This document shows, piece by piece, positions 7,892-17,623 of a DNA stretch of 64,000 nucleotides (positions are counted from its first letter, which is position 1; every line of letters starts with the position of its first letter). The stretch spans positions 1 through 64,000 of the forward strand of contig NZ_JACIFE010000004.1 in NCBI RefSeq assembly GCF_014197255.1. The letters run 5' to 3'. The position numbers and the translations under genes were made by a program. The notes beneath the pieces are model-generated. The model was not told the DNA's origin. It saw only the letters and a program-made list of their open reading frames with translations, and did not search any database. Source of the stretch: Bartonella fuyuanensis. GTDB taxonomy: Bacteria; Pseudomonadota; Alphaproteobacteria; Rhizobiales; Rhizobiaceae.

Positions 7892-10453
7892 TTATATCTC
7901 TTTTGTTTTGGAAGAAGTTTTTTGTGAAGTTGTTTTTTTACTCGACGTTTTAGCCGATATAAGTTCTAATGCTTCTGGAAGTGTTACACTAATGGGATCT
8001 CTATCTTTTGGCAATGTTGCATTAACTTTACCCCAATTGACATAAGGACCATAACGTCCATTGCGCACGGTAACAGTTCCTCCTTTTGGATGCTCTCCTA
8101 ATGTTGCCAATGCTGCAGATGTTGTTCTATTGTGTTTTGTCTTATTTTCTTGTTTTTCTGCTAATACTGTAACAGCGCGATTGATACCAATATCAAAAAC
8201 TTCATCTGCATGAAGAAGGCGTGCAGATTTTCCATCATGACTAAGATAGGGGCCATATCGTCCAATCGTAGCTGTGATCATTTTTCCAGTTTCAGGATGA
8301 ACCCCAATTTCACGGGGAAGGTACAGTAAAGCCAAAGCTTTCTCAAGGGTTATGTTTTCTTCTTTCCATTCTTTTGGTAGTCCTGCACGTTTAATTTCTT
8401 TGCTTTCACCAAGTTGAATATAGGGACCAAAACGGCCATTGCGAAGAGAAATATCTTTTCCTGTTTTAGGGTCAATACCGATCATCACAGGTTTGTCGTT
8501 GCGTACAGCTTCATTCTCTTCTCCAGTGTCTGTACCAAGTTGGTGTGTGTATTTACATTCGGGATAATTGGAACAGCCAACAAAAGCACCATAACGACCG
8601 AGTTTTAATGATAGTTGACCATTTATACAAAGAGGACAGGAACGAACATCACTTCCGTCTTCGCGTTCAGGAAAAGCAAGAGGTGCTAATGTTACGTTTA
8701 AAACATCAAGGACATTGGTTATACGGAGTTCTTGGATATTGCTAATAGATGCATTAAATCCATTCCAAAAATCCCGTAAAACGTCTTTCCAGGAAAGTTT
8801 TCCATCAGATATAAGATCCAGTTTTTCTTCAAGATCTGCTGTAAAACCATATTCTACATAGCGATTAAAGAAATTTTCAAGAAAGGCCGTCACAATACGT
8901 CCTTTAGCGTCAGGAATCAGTTTTCGTTTATCAATTACAATATATCCACGGTCACACAATGTCGCCAATATGGAAGCATAAGTTGAAGGACGACCAATTC
9001 CTAACTCTTCAAGTTTTTTAATTAATGAAGCCTCAGAATAGCGGGAAGGAGGCTCTGTAGTATGTTGTATAGCTTCAACTTTTTCTTTTGTAAGGAATTC
9101 GCCAGTATTAATTTGTGGTAGACGTGTTGATTCATTTTCTTCATTATCTTCTTCATTTCGTTGATCAGTATAGACGGAAATAAAACCGTCAAAGCGAACA
9201 ACAGATCCTGTTGCCCGTAGATTTGCACGGTTTTCTCTTTGCTGTGCTTCAATTTCAATGGTTGTACGTTCAATTTCAGCAGAACGCATTTGGCTAGCAA
9301 TAGCACGCTTCCATATCAATTCATAGAGCTTTGCTTGATCACTATCGAGAAAATTACGGATTTGGTTGGGAGTTCTTTGAAAGTCTGTTGGGCGGATAGC
9401 TTCATGTGCTTCCTGTGCATTTTTTGCCTTTGTTGAATAAAAACGTGGTTTTTCAGGAATATAGTCATTTCCAAAAGATTCATGAATAACTTTTCGTGCT
9501 GCATCAATAGCTTCTGGTGCTATTTGTACACCGTCAGTACGCATATAAGTAATAAGTCCTGCCATTTCACCGTTAATTTCAATTCCCTCATAAAGCTTTT
9601 GGGCAATTTGCATTGTGCGAGAAGCTGAAAAGCCTAATTTTGAAGAAGCCGCTTGTTGTAGTGTGGAAGTTGTAAACGGAGGGAAAGGATTTCTCTTTGT
9701 AGGTTTTGCTTCAACACTGAGTGTATGGTATTGAGCTTTCTCCAACATAAGACGAATTTGTTCTGCTTGTTCTTGGGATTGAATATCAAGTTTACCAATC
9801 TTCCTTTGATTAAACATTGTCAATCTTGCTTGGAAACTATCATTGCGGATGGTTTTTAATTGTGTTGTAATGGACCAGTAATCTTCTTTGATAAAATGTT
9901 CTATTTCTGATTCACGGTCACAGATAATACGCAAAGCAACTGATTGAACGCGACCAGCTGAGCGTGCTCCAGGGAGCTTACGCCATAAAACAGGTGAAAG
10001 TGTAAAACCAACGAGATAATCGAGAGCACGACGTGCGAGATAGGCATCTACAAGTGATGTATCAATATCACGTGGATTGTTCATAGCATCAAGCACAGAT
10101 TTTTTGGTGATAGCATTGAAGACAACTCTTTTAATAGGTTTATCTTTTAAAACTTTTTTTTGATGAAGAACATCTAGAATATGCCATGAAATAGCTTCCC
10201 CTTCACGATCAGGGTCTGTTGCTAAGATGAGGCTATCGGATTCTTTAACGGCTTTTGCTATTTCATTTAAACGTTTAGCGGCAGCAGAATCTATATTCCA
10301 TTTCATAAAAAAATCTTGATCCGGTAGAACGGAACCATCTTTTGCAGGTAAATCACGAACATGTCCAAACGATGCGACAACTTTGTATTGAGATCCAAGA
10401 TATTTATTAATTGTTTTTGCTTTTGCTGGAGATTCAACGATAACGATATTCAT
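7892..10453 (-). CDS. topA: DNA topoisomerase I
   Basis: Type IA topoisomerase that relaxes negative supercoils. I choose the ATG at 10451-10453 (MNIVIVESPAKAKTI), the usual family N-terminus; a TTG four codons upstream is possible but less likely. Seen in order: Toprim domain (about 1-115, with ATDPDREGEAI), the catalytic domain with active-site Tyr in GLITYMRTDG near residue 315, one four-Cys zinc finger (CPLC and CSNYPEC) near 590-625, then several basic topoisomerase C-terminal repeats containing GRYGPY or GRFGPY and a Lys/Ser/Thr-rich tail. It leads rnr by 3 nt. Size (853 aa) is typical of alphaproteobacteria. Confidence 0.95.
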   Translation of the reverse strand: MNIVIVESPAKAKTINKYLGSQYKVVASFGHVRDLPAKDGSVLPDQDFFMKWNIDSAAAKRLNEIAKAVKESDSLILATDPDREGEAISWHILDVLHQKKVLKDKPIKRVVFNAITKKSVLDAMNNPRDIDTSLVDAYLARRALDYLVGFTLSPVLWRKLPGARSAGRVQSVALRIICDRESEIEHFIKEDYWSITTQLKTIRNDSFQARLTMFNQRKIGKLDIQSQEQAEQIRLMLEKAQYHTLSVEAKPTKRNPFPPFTTSTLQQAASSKLGFSASRTMQIAQKLYEGIEINGEMAGLITYMRTDGVQIAPEAIDAARKVIHESFGNDYIPEKPRFYSTKAKNAQEAHEAIRPTDFQRTPNQIRNFLDSDQAKLYELIWKRAIASQMRSAEIERTTIEIEAQQRENRANLRATGSVVRFDGFISVYTDQRNEEDNEENESTRLPQINTGEFLTKEKVEAIQHTTEPPSRYSEASLIKKLEELGIGRPSTYASILATLCDRGYIVIDKRKLIPDAKGRIVTAFLENFFNRYVEYGFTADLEEKLDLISDGKLSWKDVLRDFWNGFNASISNIQELRITNVLDVLNVTLAPLAFPEREDGSDVRSCPLCINGQLSLKLGRYGAFVGCSNYPECKYTHQLGTDTGEENEAVRNDKPVMIGIDPKTGKDISLRNGRFGPYIQLGESKEIKRAGLPKEWKEENITLEKALALLYLPREIGVHPETGKMITATIGRYGPYLSHDGKSARLLHADEVFDIGINRAVTVLAEKQENKTKHNRTTSAALATLGEHPKGGTVTVRNGRYGPYVNWGKVNATLPKDRDPISVTLPEALELISAKTSSKKTTSQKTSSKTKEI

Positions 10454-10718
10454 AATTTTACCCAAATATTGAAATAAAGAATTTTTTTATAAACTCCTTT
10501 CACGCGAATAGCTAATGGCAATTGCTTAAGAACACATAAAAAAATATTAGCCATATAAAAAACATGAATATTGTACAACTTGTAATTGTTATTATTAGAA
10601 TACACCCTATATAGAATTACACGATTTATTTTCCACTGTTATTACAAAAACATACGGCGAAATATTAAGATAACGTCTATTGAGAGGTAGGAGGGGAAAT
10701 GCTCAAGGATAGAGGATT

Positions 10719-10925
10719 ATGTTTATAAATCATTTAAAAATTATCCAATATATTACAGATATGTCAAAGCAAATGAATCAGATGGCGCGTCAGGCGCATA
10801 GTCCGCTTTTAGCATTGCTTTTAGATATGGTTGCCAAAGAAGGGCAAAGCATTATTAATAGTGCTGAGGCTCTTGGGGAAGATCAAAATTCGACAATGAC
10901 ACACAACCACCAGAGTGTCGAATAA
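10719..10925 (+). CDS. Small hypothetical protein
   Basis: A 68-residue ORF, Met- and Gln-rich at first (MSKQMNQMARQ) with an amphipathic helical middle and an acidic/His tail; no known domain recognised. It is preceded by purine-rich GAGGA 4-5 nt from the ATG, and its last 71 nt overlap the 3' end of dprA tail to tail. It sits alone between divergent topA and convergent dprA. Small helical proteins at this spot would be plausible in Rhizobiales, but I cannot name it. Moderate doubt remains that it is coding. Confidence 0.45.
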   Translation: MFINHLKIIQYITDMSKQMNQMARQAHSPLLALLLDMVAKEGQSIINSAEALGEDQNSTMTHNHQSVE

Positions 10926-12087
10926 GATTTCCAGCAAGCTCGAGTTCGACCAACAAGAGATAAAGAGTTGGAAGTGCAACACCTGAATGAGTACTGAGGG
11001 TGTCTAAGTCGATTGGAGTTGTTGAGAGAGCAGAGAGAACTGCTGCACGTTCTGCATCACTTGCTGCGAGCGGGGCATTGCTATTTTTTTCGTCTTCTGA
11101 ATTAAGATTCTCCTTTTCAAAGTGTAAAGAGGATGGTTCCTCAAAAAAATTAAGTTGGGAATTGGGCAAAGGTGGGACTAATGGCATAAGTGTTTCTATG
11201 ATGTCAGAAGGATGTGTGGTGAGCAGAGCTCCATCCTTGATAAGGTTGTTTGTGCCAACAGATCTTGGATCAAGGGGAGAACCAGGAATGGCAAAAATCA
11301 AACGTCCCATTTCAGCAGCTTGACGGGCAGTAATTAAGGATCCTGAGCGTAGTGCTGCTTCTATAACCAAAAGGCCAAGCGACAGGGCTGCAATAATGCG
11401 GTTTCTTCTTGGAAAGTCGATAGCGCGTGGCTTCCAAGAGATGGGCATCTCACTGATAATGGCTCCACCATTGGCAATAATATTTTCGTACAACTTTTTA
11501 TTTTCAGGGGGATAGATATAGTCAATTCCACCAGCCATTACTGCAACGGTTCCTGTTGTTAAACTCGCTTGATGAGCAATGCTATCAATTCCGCGAGCGA
11601 GCCCGGAAATTATTACAAAATTTGCTTCTCCAAGAAAATGTGCAAATTGAGCAGCAAGCTTTTGGCCAACGGCTGAGGCATTTCGGGATCCTATAATTCC
11701 AATCGAAGTTTTTTGAAAAACCGAAACATTGCCTTTTATAGCGATCAGCGGTGGGGATGCTTCTGTAACTTTAAGAAAAGCTGGGTAATCTGGTTCGCCC
11801 ATACCGATAAACCGAATGCCTAATTTTTCAGCTTCTTGCATTTCTTTTTCGGCTTCTTCTAAGCTCGCTATTTTAATAGGTGTAGAACCACCGCCTTTTC
11901 TACTAAGCTCAGGAAGTTCTGCTAAAGCATTTTCCGCTGTTTTATAATAATTAATAAGCTTGCGAAAACTGACAGCTCCAATATTTTCACTGCGTAATAA
12001 CCGCAACCAATTTAAACGTTGACGATCAGTAAGCAGAATCCCCTTATTTATCTCTGTTTTGCGTACCAATCTTACTTTCTTCCCCAA
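10855..12087 (-). CDS. dprA: DNA-processing protein DprA/Smf
   Basis: Loads RecA onto incoming single-stranded DNA during natural transformation; present in many non-competent bacteria too. The 410-residue protein has an N-terminal helical domain (about 20-85), then the Rossmann-like DprA core with GSRNAS near 133, SGLARGIDS, and the [13 protein letters not shown] motif near 225, and a C-terminal winged-helix (about 335-400). It overlaps the end of plsY by 44 nt, in line with a pyrB-pyrC'-plsY-dprA transcript. No interruption is seen, so the gene is apparently intact. Confidence 0.93.
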   Translation of the reverse strand: MGKKVRLVRKTEINKGILLTDRQRLNWLRLLRSENIGAVSFRKLINYYKTAENALAELPELSRKGGGSTPIKIASLEEAEKEMQEAEKLGIRFIGMGEPDYPAFLKVTEASPPLIAIKGNVSVFQKTSIGIIGSRNASAVGQKLAAQFAHFLGEANFVIISGLARGIDSIAHQASLTTGTVAVMAGGIDYIYPPENKKLYENIIANGGAIISEMPISWKPRAIDFPRRNRIIAALSLGLLVIEAALRSGSLITARQAAEMGRLIFAIPGSPLDPRSVGTNNLIKDGALLTTHPSDIIETLMPLVPPLPNSQLNFFEEPSSLHFEKENLNSEDEKNSNAPLAASDAERAAVLSALSTTPIDLDTLSTHSGVALPTLYLLLVELELAGNLIRHSGGCVSLSNFDLPQEPQHY

Positions 12088-12676
12088 TTAATAATCTACG
12101 GATATTTGCATAATGTTTTATGAATACAAATATGCTCATCGCGATCAACATACAACAGAAATAGGCATCAGAAAAATAAAAAATAAATATCGGAGTGATA
12201 GTAACAGCGACAAGAGCAGATAATGAAGAATAACGTATAAGGAGAAAAAACGTTACCCATACAATAATGAAAATAATTGCTGCGGGCCAGTAAATTGCTA
12301 GACAGACACCTAGATAGGTAGCAACACCTTTGCCACCTTTAAATTTAAGCCATACGGGAAAAAGATGTCCTAGGAAAGTAAAAAAACCCGCTAGAGAAAC
12401 AAGGATATTGTTGTCTAGCGGACCACTAAAAAACTTTATAACGAAAATAACGACAGTTCCTTTTAATGTATCACAAAGAAGTGTCAGAGCAGCAACTTTT
12501 TTATTTCCTGTTCGTAAAACATTTGTCGCTCCAATATTACCGGAACCGATAGCTCTTATATCACCAAGTTTGGCCAATCTTGTAAAAAGAAGACCAAAAG
12601 GGATCGAGCCAATGAAATAAGATATTAGGAAAATAAACCATGGAGTGGGCCGAAAAAATATTTCTGCTTCATTCAT
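12044..12676 (-). CDS. plsY: Acyl-phosphate:glycerol-3-phosphate acyltransferase PlsY
   Basis: Integral membrane enzyme that makes lysophosphatidic acid from acyl phosphate and glycerol 3-phosphate, the first step of phospholipid synthesis. The 210-residue protein has several hydrophobic helices and the three conserved PlsY loops: GSIPFG near 23, [12 protein letters not shown] near 44-55, and [10 protein letters not shown] near 112-121. Its 3' end overlaps dprA, and it begins 12 bp after the pyrC' stop. Confidence 0.93.
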   Translation of the reverse strand: MNEAEIFFRPTPWFIFLISYFIGSIPFGLLFTRLAKLGDIRAIGSGNIGATNVLRTGNKKVAALTLLCDTLKGTVVIFVIKFFSGPLDNNILVSLAGFFTFLGHLFPVWLKFKGGKGVATYLGVCLAIYWPAAIIFIIVWVTFFLLIRYSSLSALVAVTITPIFIFYFSDAYFCCMLIAMSIFVFIKHYANIRRLLIGEESKIGTQNRDK

Positions 12677-12687
12677 GAAGAATCTCG

Positions 12688-13989
12688 TTAAATTTGCTGA
12701 TCAAGTTTAAAAATGGATTTCCCTTTTACAAAGGTCTGGAGTACACGTCCTTGAAAACAAGCATTCTCAAAAGGCGTATTTTTTGAACGTGAATATAGCT
12801 TCTCTGTAGAAACAACCCATGCTTCTTCAAGATCAACCATAATAAGATCTGCATGAGCGCCTTTCTTAAGTGTTCCTGCATTGAGTTCAAAGAGCTTTGC
12901 AGGTGTTGTTGACAAAAGTTCAGTTATTCGTAGAAGAGACAGGCTCTCATCATGATAAAGACGTAAGGCTGCGCTTAATAGGGTCTCCATACCAATAGCG
13001 CCAATTGCTGCGTCATTAAATGGTAAATGTTTTGTATCTTTACCCTGAGGATCATGAGAAGAAACAATAATATCTATAGTCCCATCTTTTATTGCTTCAA
13101 TCATTGCTAGACGATCTTCTTCTGTACGCAATGGAGGCATCAAGCGAAAAGAGGTGTGATATTCACCAATGTTATTTTCGTTGAGAGATAAGTGATTAAT
13201 TGAGACACCGGCTGAAATTTTTTCATTGCGTTTCTTTCCTAAACGAAGTGCATCAGCAGATAATGCGGTTGATATCTGGGCGGCATGATAACGTGTTTGT
13301 GTTAAAGCTGCCAATCGCAAATCCCTTTCAAGTGGGATGACTTCTGCTTCCCGAGGGATGCCAGAAAGGCCAAGCCAACTGGCGAGCAATCCTTCATTCA
13401 TCACGCCTTGCCCTGTAAGATCTTTATCTTGGGTTTCATGAATCAATGGAACATCAAAATCGCGTGCATAAGTCATTGCACGCCGTATAACAGATGAATT
13501 TTGAAGTGTTTTTTTTCCTTCACTAAAAGCAACGGCTCCTGCATTCTTGAGCAAACCAAATTCGGTTAGTTCTTGTCCGTTGAAACCTTGTGTGATTGCA
13601 GCAACGGGATAAATATTGACTGATGATATTTCCTGTACTGTGCGTGTAATAAATTTAACGAGTGCTACATTATCAATGACTGGGTGTGTAGCTGGCATCA
13701 TAAGAAAGGAAGTAATACCACCTGCTGCGGCTGCTTGACTTGCAGAGACAATTGTTTCATAATGTTCATTTCCTGGTTCTCCGATAAAAACACGTGCATC
13801 GACAAGACCAGGGAGGATTGCTTTGTTTTGTGCATTAATAACTTCTGCTCCTTCAGGGATTCCTTGATTCAGAGCATCTTGTCCAGCAGCTGTAATTAGC
13901 CCATTTTCAACAATAACTGTACCAATTTCATCGATTGTGCGCGAAGGATCAATAATACGAGCATTTTGAAAAACTATTGGTTTTATCAT
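12688..13989 (-). CDS. pyrC: Dihydroorotase-like protein, probably non-catalytic (PyrC')
   Basis: Amidohydrolase-family partner of aspartate carbamoyltransferase in pyrimidine synthesis. I use the ATG at 13987-13989 ([14 protein letters not shown]), which overlaps the pyrB stop as ATGA; a longer reading frame upstream lies inside pyrB and is not homologous. The fold is dihydroorotase, but the metal-binding HxH before REPG is replaced ([11 protein letters not shown]), and the usual TDHAP segment is SSHDP. In Pseudomonas such PyrC' proteins are inactive subunits that stabilise PyrB. The same is inferred here, with catalysis by another dihydroorotase elsewhere. 433 residues. Confidence 0.85.
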   Translation of the reverse strand: MIKPIVFQNARIIDPSRTIDEIGTVIVENGLITAAGQDALNQGIPEGAEVINAQNKAILPGLVDARVFIGEPGNEHYETIVSASQAAAAGGITSFLMMPATHPVIDNVALVKFITRTVQEISSVNIYPVAAITQGFNGQELTEFGLLKNAGAVAFSEGKKTLQNSSVIRRAMTYARDFDVPLIHETQDKDLTGQGVMNEGLLASWLGLSGIPREAEVIPLERDLRLAALTQTRYHAAQISTALSADALRLGKKRNEKISAGVSINHLSLNENNIGEYHTSFRLMPPLRTEEDRLAMIEAIKDGTIDIIVSSHDPQGKDTKHLPFNDAAIGAIGMETLLSAALRLYHDESLSLLRITELLSTTPAKLFELNAGTLKKGAHADLIMVDLEEAWVVSTEKLYSRSKNTPFENACFQGRVLQTFVKGKSIFKLDQQI

Positions 13990-14951
13990 TTTTTTTCTCC
14001 ACTGATCTTCGAGCGTGAATCTAATAAAGCCTCCATCACAGCCATACGCACTGCAATTCCCATTTCTACTTGTGTATGAATCATACTTTGTGGTCCATCT
14101 GCTACATCGGATGCAATCTCCACACCACGGTTTATTGGACCAGGATGCAAAATAATGCAATCGTTTTTGGCATAGGCTAAATTTTCTTTATGTAAGCCAA
14201 AATAATGAAAATATTCACGCGTAGAGGGGATAAAAGAGTCTGTCATCCGTTCATGCTGTAAGCGTAACATCATGATAACGTCAACGTCTTTAAGACCTTC
14301 TTTCATTGTGTTAAAAACCTCAACACTCATATGAGCGATTTCTGTGGGTAAGAGTGTTGAGGGAGCAACAACACGAACATGAGCACCCAAAGCATTAAGA
14401 CTGAGGATATTAGAACGCGCAACACGTGAGTGCAAAATATCTCCGCAGATTGCAACAGTTAGTCCTTCAATATGACCTTTTGCCTTTTTAATAGTTAGAG
14501 CATCTAATAAAGCTTGCGTTGGATGTTCATGAGCACCATCACCAGCATTAATGACACAACAATCAACTTTTTGTGCTAATAAAGCTGCTGCTCCTGCACA
14601 GCTATGGCGAAAAACTAGTATATCTGGCTTCATCGCATTGAGAGTTGTAGCTGTATCAAGTAATGTTTCTCCTTTTTTTATAGATGAGTTGCCGATTGCA
14701 ATACTTAATACATTTGCTCCCAATCTTTTTCCTGCTAATTCAAAAGAAGATTGTGTTCGCGTAGAGGCTTCAAAAAAGAGATTAATTTGAGTTCGTCCAT
14801 GCAAAATAGATTTTGTGTTATCAATTTTGTTAGAAAGGATAACATTTGCTTCTGCACGATTAAGCAATGTATTAAGATCTTGTACACTCAGATCTTTAAT
14901 AGCTAAAAGATGTTGATGAGGGAAAAGTGAAAAAACATTATCTTGAATCAT
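13986..14951 (-). CDS. pyrB: Aspartate carbamoyltransferase catalytic subunit
   Basis: Condenses carbamoyl phosphate with aspartate, the committed step of pyrimidine synthesis. The 321-residue protein carries [13 protein letters not shown] (carbamoyl-phosphate loop, about 59-71), [14 protein letters not shown] near 136-149, and [11 protein letters not shown] near 270. No regulatory subunit gene is present, and the neighbouring pyrC' fits the PyrB-PyrC' dodecamer class. It is the first gene of the minus-strand pyrB-pyrC'-plsY-dprA run and is divergent from the acyl-CoA dehydrogenase gene. Confidence 0.95.
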   Translation of the reverse strand: MIQDNVFSLFPHQHLLAIKDLSVQDLNTLLNRAEANVILSNKIDNTKSILHGRTQINLFFEASTRTQSSFELAGKRLGANVLSIAIGNSSIKKGETLLDTATTLNAMKPDILVFRHSCAGAAALLAQKVDCCVINAGDGAHEHPTQALLDALTIKKAKGHIEGLTVAICGDILHSRVARSNILSLNALGAHVRVVAPSTLLPTEIAHMSVEVFNTMKEGLKDVDVIMMLRLQHERMTDSFIPSTREYFHYFGLHKENLAYAKNDCIILHPGPINRGVEIASDVADGPQSMIHTQVEMGIAVRMAVMEALLDSRSKISGEKK

Positions 14952-15076
14952 AGCATTCTTCTTTATCTCTTTCTAAACAGGTTAGACAAGCATTTGTGTG
15001 AATATGATAAATGTTTCTTAACTCTAAAAAGACAAATAGTCTATGATATGAATGATTTGAATACAGGAATATGCCT

Positions 15077-16696
15077 ATGAATGCTGTATCTGCGCAAAAT
15101 GCTCGTCGAAAAAATACATTTCTTAGCGATACACTTATGTTTCGCATTGCTTCTACTTTGCCTAAGTTTTTGTTGGCAAGTTTTGAAGAAATAGGAGATT
15201 TTGCAGCCAGTCAAGAGGCGTGGAAGCTCTGCTGCTTAGCGAATCATTATAGGCCTTTATTGTGTTATAATGATGAGTGGGGGAATCCAACGGAAAAATT
15301 AGAAATTCATTCTTCCTATCAAGCTCTTCAACAATATTCTAGACAAGCGGGTTTGGTTACCTCGCTTTGGGAAAATACGAGCTCGGAAAATGGAGTGCGC
15401 TATCGAGCGCGTGCGATTCGTTTAGCTTTATCTGCTGGTTTAGAAACAGGACATTTGAATGAAATTATTATAACGAGTGCCGTGATTGCTGTCTTGATTA
15501 GTGATATTAATCTTTTCAAAAAATGGCAAAATGTACTTTTATCGCGCCAATATGATCCCTCGTCAAAACCTATTCATCATAAAAAGGCCGCTTCGCTGAC
15601 TTGTGCATTTGATGATATTGAAAACTACACTTTCAATTTTCCAAGTGTTAAGAAAATTTCTTTTGATGAAAATATGGGACGTGATTTGTATCGTTTAAAT
15701 GTTGTAAAAACCAATGTTATTAATCCTACAGCTGATGGCTATCTTGTTAGTGCAGATTTAAATGGTCATTTAAGTTGTTTCTTTGTTCCACGCATACAAG
15801 AAAATGGTGCATTAAATGGATGCATCTCGATTCGTCATTTAATTCAGCGTTCTGGAGAACTCTTAACACCAGAGGGGGTTGTTGATTTTCAAGGCAGCTG
15901 TGGTTGGCTTTTGGGAAATGCTGGAGAAGGACTTAAAGTTATTAAAGATATCGAAACAATGATGCGTTTTGATCAATCGGTTATATCGGCAGGTGTTTTG
16001 CGAGCAGCCCTTCAATTTGGCATAGATTTTGTCCGAAAAAAAATACCAAATCAGCCTTTACCACCACTAACAGAACGTATTTTTGCAGATATCGCATTAG
16101 ATATTGCTGCTTCACAAGCATTGGTTTTGCGCTTAGCGCAAGCCTTTGATAATGCAGCAAATGATCGTTCTGAAGCAGCTTTTGCCCGCATTATGACTCC
16201 TATTATTGCTTATCATGTAAGTCAATTGGTTATGCCTATTATTGGCGAAATTATTGCACAATTAGGTATTGAAAGTTTTATGGAGAATAATCCATTATCA
16301 CAAATGTTGCATAATGGACCTGCGCGGATTGTGAGAAATAGTTCTGCTAATCAATTGGTAAAGGATGCCATTCTTATTGCTGAAAAAGCACCGGGATTGT
16401 TTCAAAAATTGCTAGAAAAAATTGCTCTTGATATTGGACCAGCAGGGCCACGAGCAATTGAAATTATTAAATCTGCGGTCAATATGGTATCAGCAAATGA
16501 GGGAGCAGGAAGGTTTTTTGTTGAACAGGTAGCATATGCCGCAGCAGCAGCTTCATTATGTTCTACGGATATAGAACATGTTGCAAATGCCTATATGGAA
16601 AGTCGCCTTGGGGGGCAATGGAGATCTTCCTATGGGATGCTCATTGCACGATATAATGCAGGGCATTTGCTTAATGTCCTCTATCCTTCCATATGA
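15077..16696 (+). CDS. AidB-like acyl-CoA dehydrogenase family protein
   Basis: Flavoprotein of the acyl-CoA dehydrogenase superfamily, AidB branch by length (539 aa) and by the segment GSCGWLLGNAGEGLKVI near 278-294. Its N-terminal region and the alpha-helical C-terminal domain (about 300-440) are present. AidB in E. coli is an alkylation-response flavoprotein with unclear substrate; here the substrate is unknown. I choose ATG 15077, 8 nt after AGGA; the ATG at 15071 is only 2 nt from it but in frame. The 3' end overlaps ruvX by 16 nt, converging. Confidence 0.8.
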   Translation: MNAVSAQNARRKNTFLSDTLMFRIASTLPKFLLASFEEIGDFAASQEAWKLCCLANHYRPLLCYNDEWGNPTEKLEIHSSYQALQQYSRQAGLVTSLWENTSSENGVRYRARAIRLALSAGLETGHLNEIIITSAVIAVLISDINLFKKWQNVLLSRQYDPSSKPIHHKKAASLTCAFDDIENYTFNFPSVKKISFDENMGRDLYRLNVVKTNVINPTADGYLVSADLNGHLSCFFVPRIQENGALNGCISIRHLIQRSGELLTPEGVVDFQGSCGWLLGNAGEGLKVIKDIETMMRFDQSVISAGVLRAALQFGIDFVRKKIPNQPLPPLTERIFADIALDIAASQALVLRLAQAFDNAANDRSEAAFARIMTPIIAYHVSQLVMPIIGEIIAQLGIESFMENNPLSQMLHNGPARIVRNSSANQLVKDAILIAEKAPGLFQKLLEKIALDIGPAGPRAIEIIKSAVNMVSANEGAGRFFVEQVAYAAAAASLCSTDIEHVANAYMESRLGGQWRSSYGMLIARYNAGHLLNVLYPSI

Positions 16697-17160
16697 TGAA
16701 GATTTTCAATTCTATTGAGAGCACTTTGTAATATAAAAGCGGCGGCTACCGAATCAATTCTTTTTGCTCTTTTAGCGCGTGATACATTCATTTCTAAAAG
16801 AGAACGTTCTGCGGCAATTGTTGATAAGCGTTCGTCCCAAAAAACAAAAGGAATTTTTGTATGAGCTTTCATATTGCTCACAAAAGCTTTGGTCGCTTGA
16901 ACACGGGAGCTACTGCTCCCATTCATGTGAAGAGGTAAACCAATGATAATCACACCTACATTTTCATGACCAAAAACTTTAATGAGTGTATGGGCATCTT
17001 CTGTAAATTTTTTTCGTTGTAGTACAGGACGTGGATTTGCAATAATAAGTCCCCTATCAGAAATCGCAATTCCAATTGTTTTTGCACCTAAATCTAATCC
17101 TGCTATTGTTTGTCCAGGTAAAAGATGTGTCATAACTTCATTTATATTAATAACAGTCAT
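16681..17160 (-). CDS. ruvX: RuvX/YqgF family protein (pre-16S rRNA nuclease)
   Basis: Ribonuclease-H-fold protein required for 5' maturation of 16S rRNA; formerly called putative Holliday junction resolvase. The 159-residue protein has the N-terminal GLDLGAKTIGIAISD strand with the first catalytic Asp (about 22), VIIIGLPLHMNGS near 70-82, and FWDERLSTIAAERSL with the acidic residues near 106-120. Size and motif order are normal. It is divergent from gatC with 144 bp between starts. Confidence 0.92.
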   Translation of the reverse strand: MTVININEVMTHLLPGQTIAGLDLGAKTIGIAISDRGLIIANPRPVLQRKKFTEDAHTLIKVFGHENVGVIIIGLPLHMNGSSSSRVQATKAFVSNMKAHTKIPFVFWDERLSTIAAERSLLEMNVSRAKRAKRIDSVAAAFILQSALNRIENLHHMEG

Positions 17161-17304
17161 AAGGATTATAATGCATTTTTTAATGTTTTAGATCTACGGT
17201 TATACTCTTTATTCATGTTATCTAATATTTTTGCGCTTGCAAGCGCAGCCTTGTATAGCCAAAATAAGGATCAATAAATAAAAAAATAGAAAGGCGTAAA
17301 TAAT

Positions 17305-17592
17305 ATGTCTGTTGATCAAGAAATAGTCAAGCGTGTAGCACATTTAGCGAGGATTGCCATCCAAGATGATGAGGTGGAACATATTACAAAAAAATTTAAT
17401 GCTATTTTAGGTTTTGTAGAGCAATTGAATGAAGCTGATGTCAGTGGAGTTGAGCCATTAACATCTGTGATACCTATGCCTCTACGAATGCGTGACGATA
17501 GTGTTGCAGATGGCGATAAAGCAGAAGATATTGTAGCCAATGCACCTGTTACAGAAGAAAATTTTTTTCTTGTCTCAAAAATTGTTGAGTAA
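17305..17592 (+). CDS. gatC: Aspartyl/glutamyl-tRNA amidotransferase subunit C
   Basis: Small subunit of GatCAB, which converts misacylated Glu-tRNA(Gln) or Asp-tRNA(Asn) to the correct amide form. The 95-residue protein shows the usual pattern: [11 protein letters not shown] near residue 10, [21 protein letters not shown] near 30-50, and the C-terminal [16 protein letters not shown] that wraps GatA. It is followed after 31 bp by gatA. gatB is not next to them in this window. Confidence 0.95.
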   Translation: MSVDQEIVKRVAHLARIAIQDDEVEHITKKFNAILGFVEQLNEADVSGVEPLTSVIPMPLRMRDDSVADGDKAEDIVANAPVTEENFFLVSKIVE

Positions 17593-17623
17593 TTTTTTAT
17601 ATTTTTGAAATTTGAGGACTAAT

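Noticed and set aside
11000-11323. 107-codon frame antisense to dprA
   Set aside because: Entirely opposite the dprA catalytic domain, Ser/Arg-rich shadow frame.
13990-14160. 57-codon N-terminal extension of pyrC'
   Set aside because: It overlaps conserved pyrB sequence in another frame. The ATG at 13989 gives the family N-terminus and the ATGA overlap.
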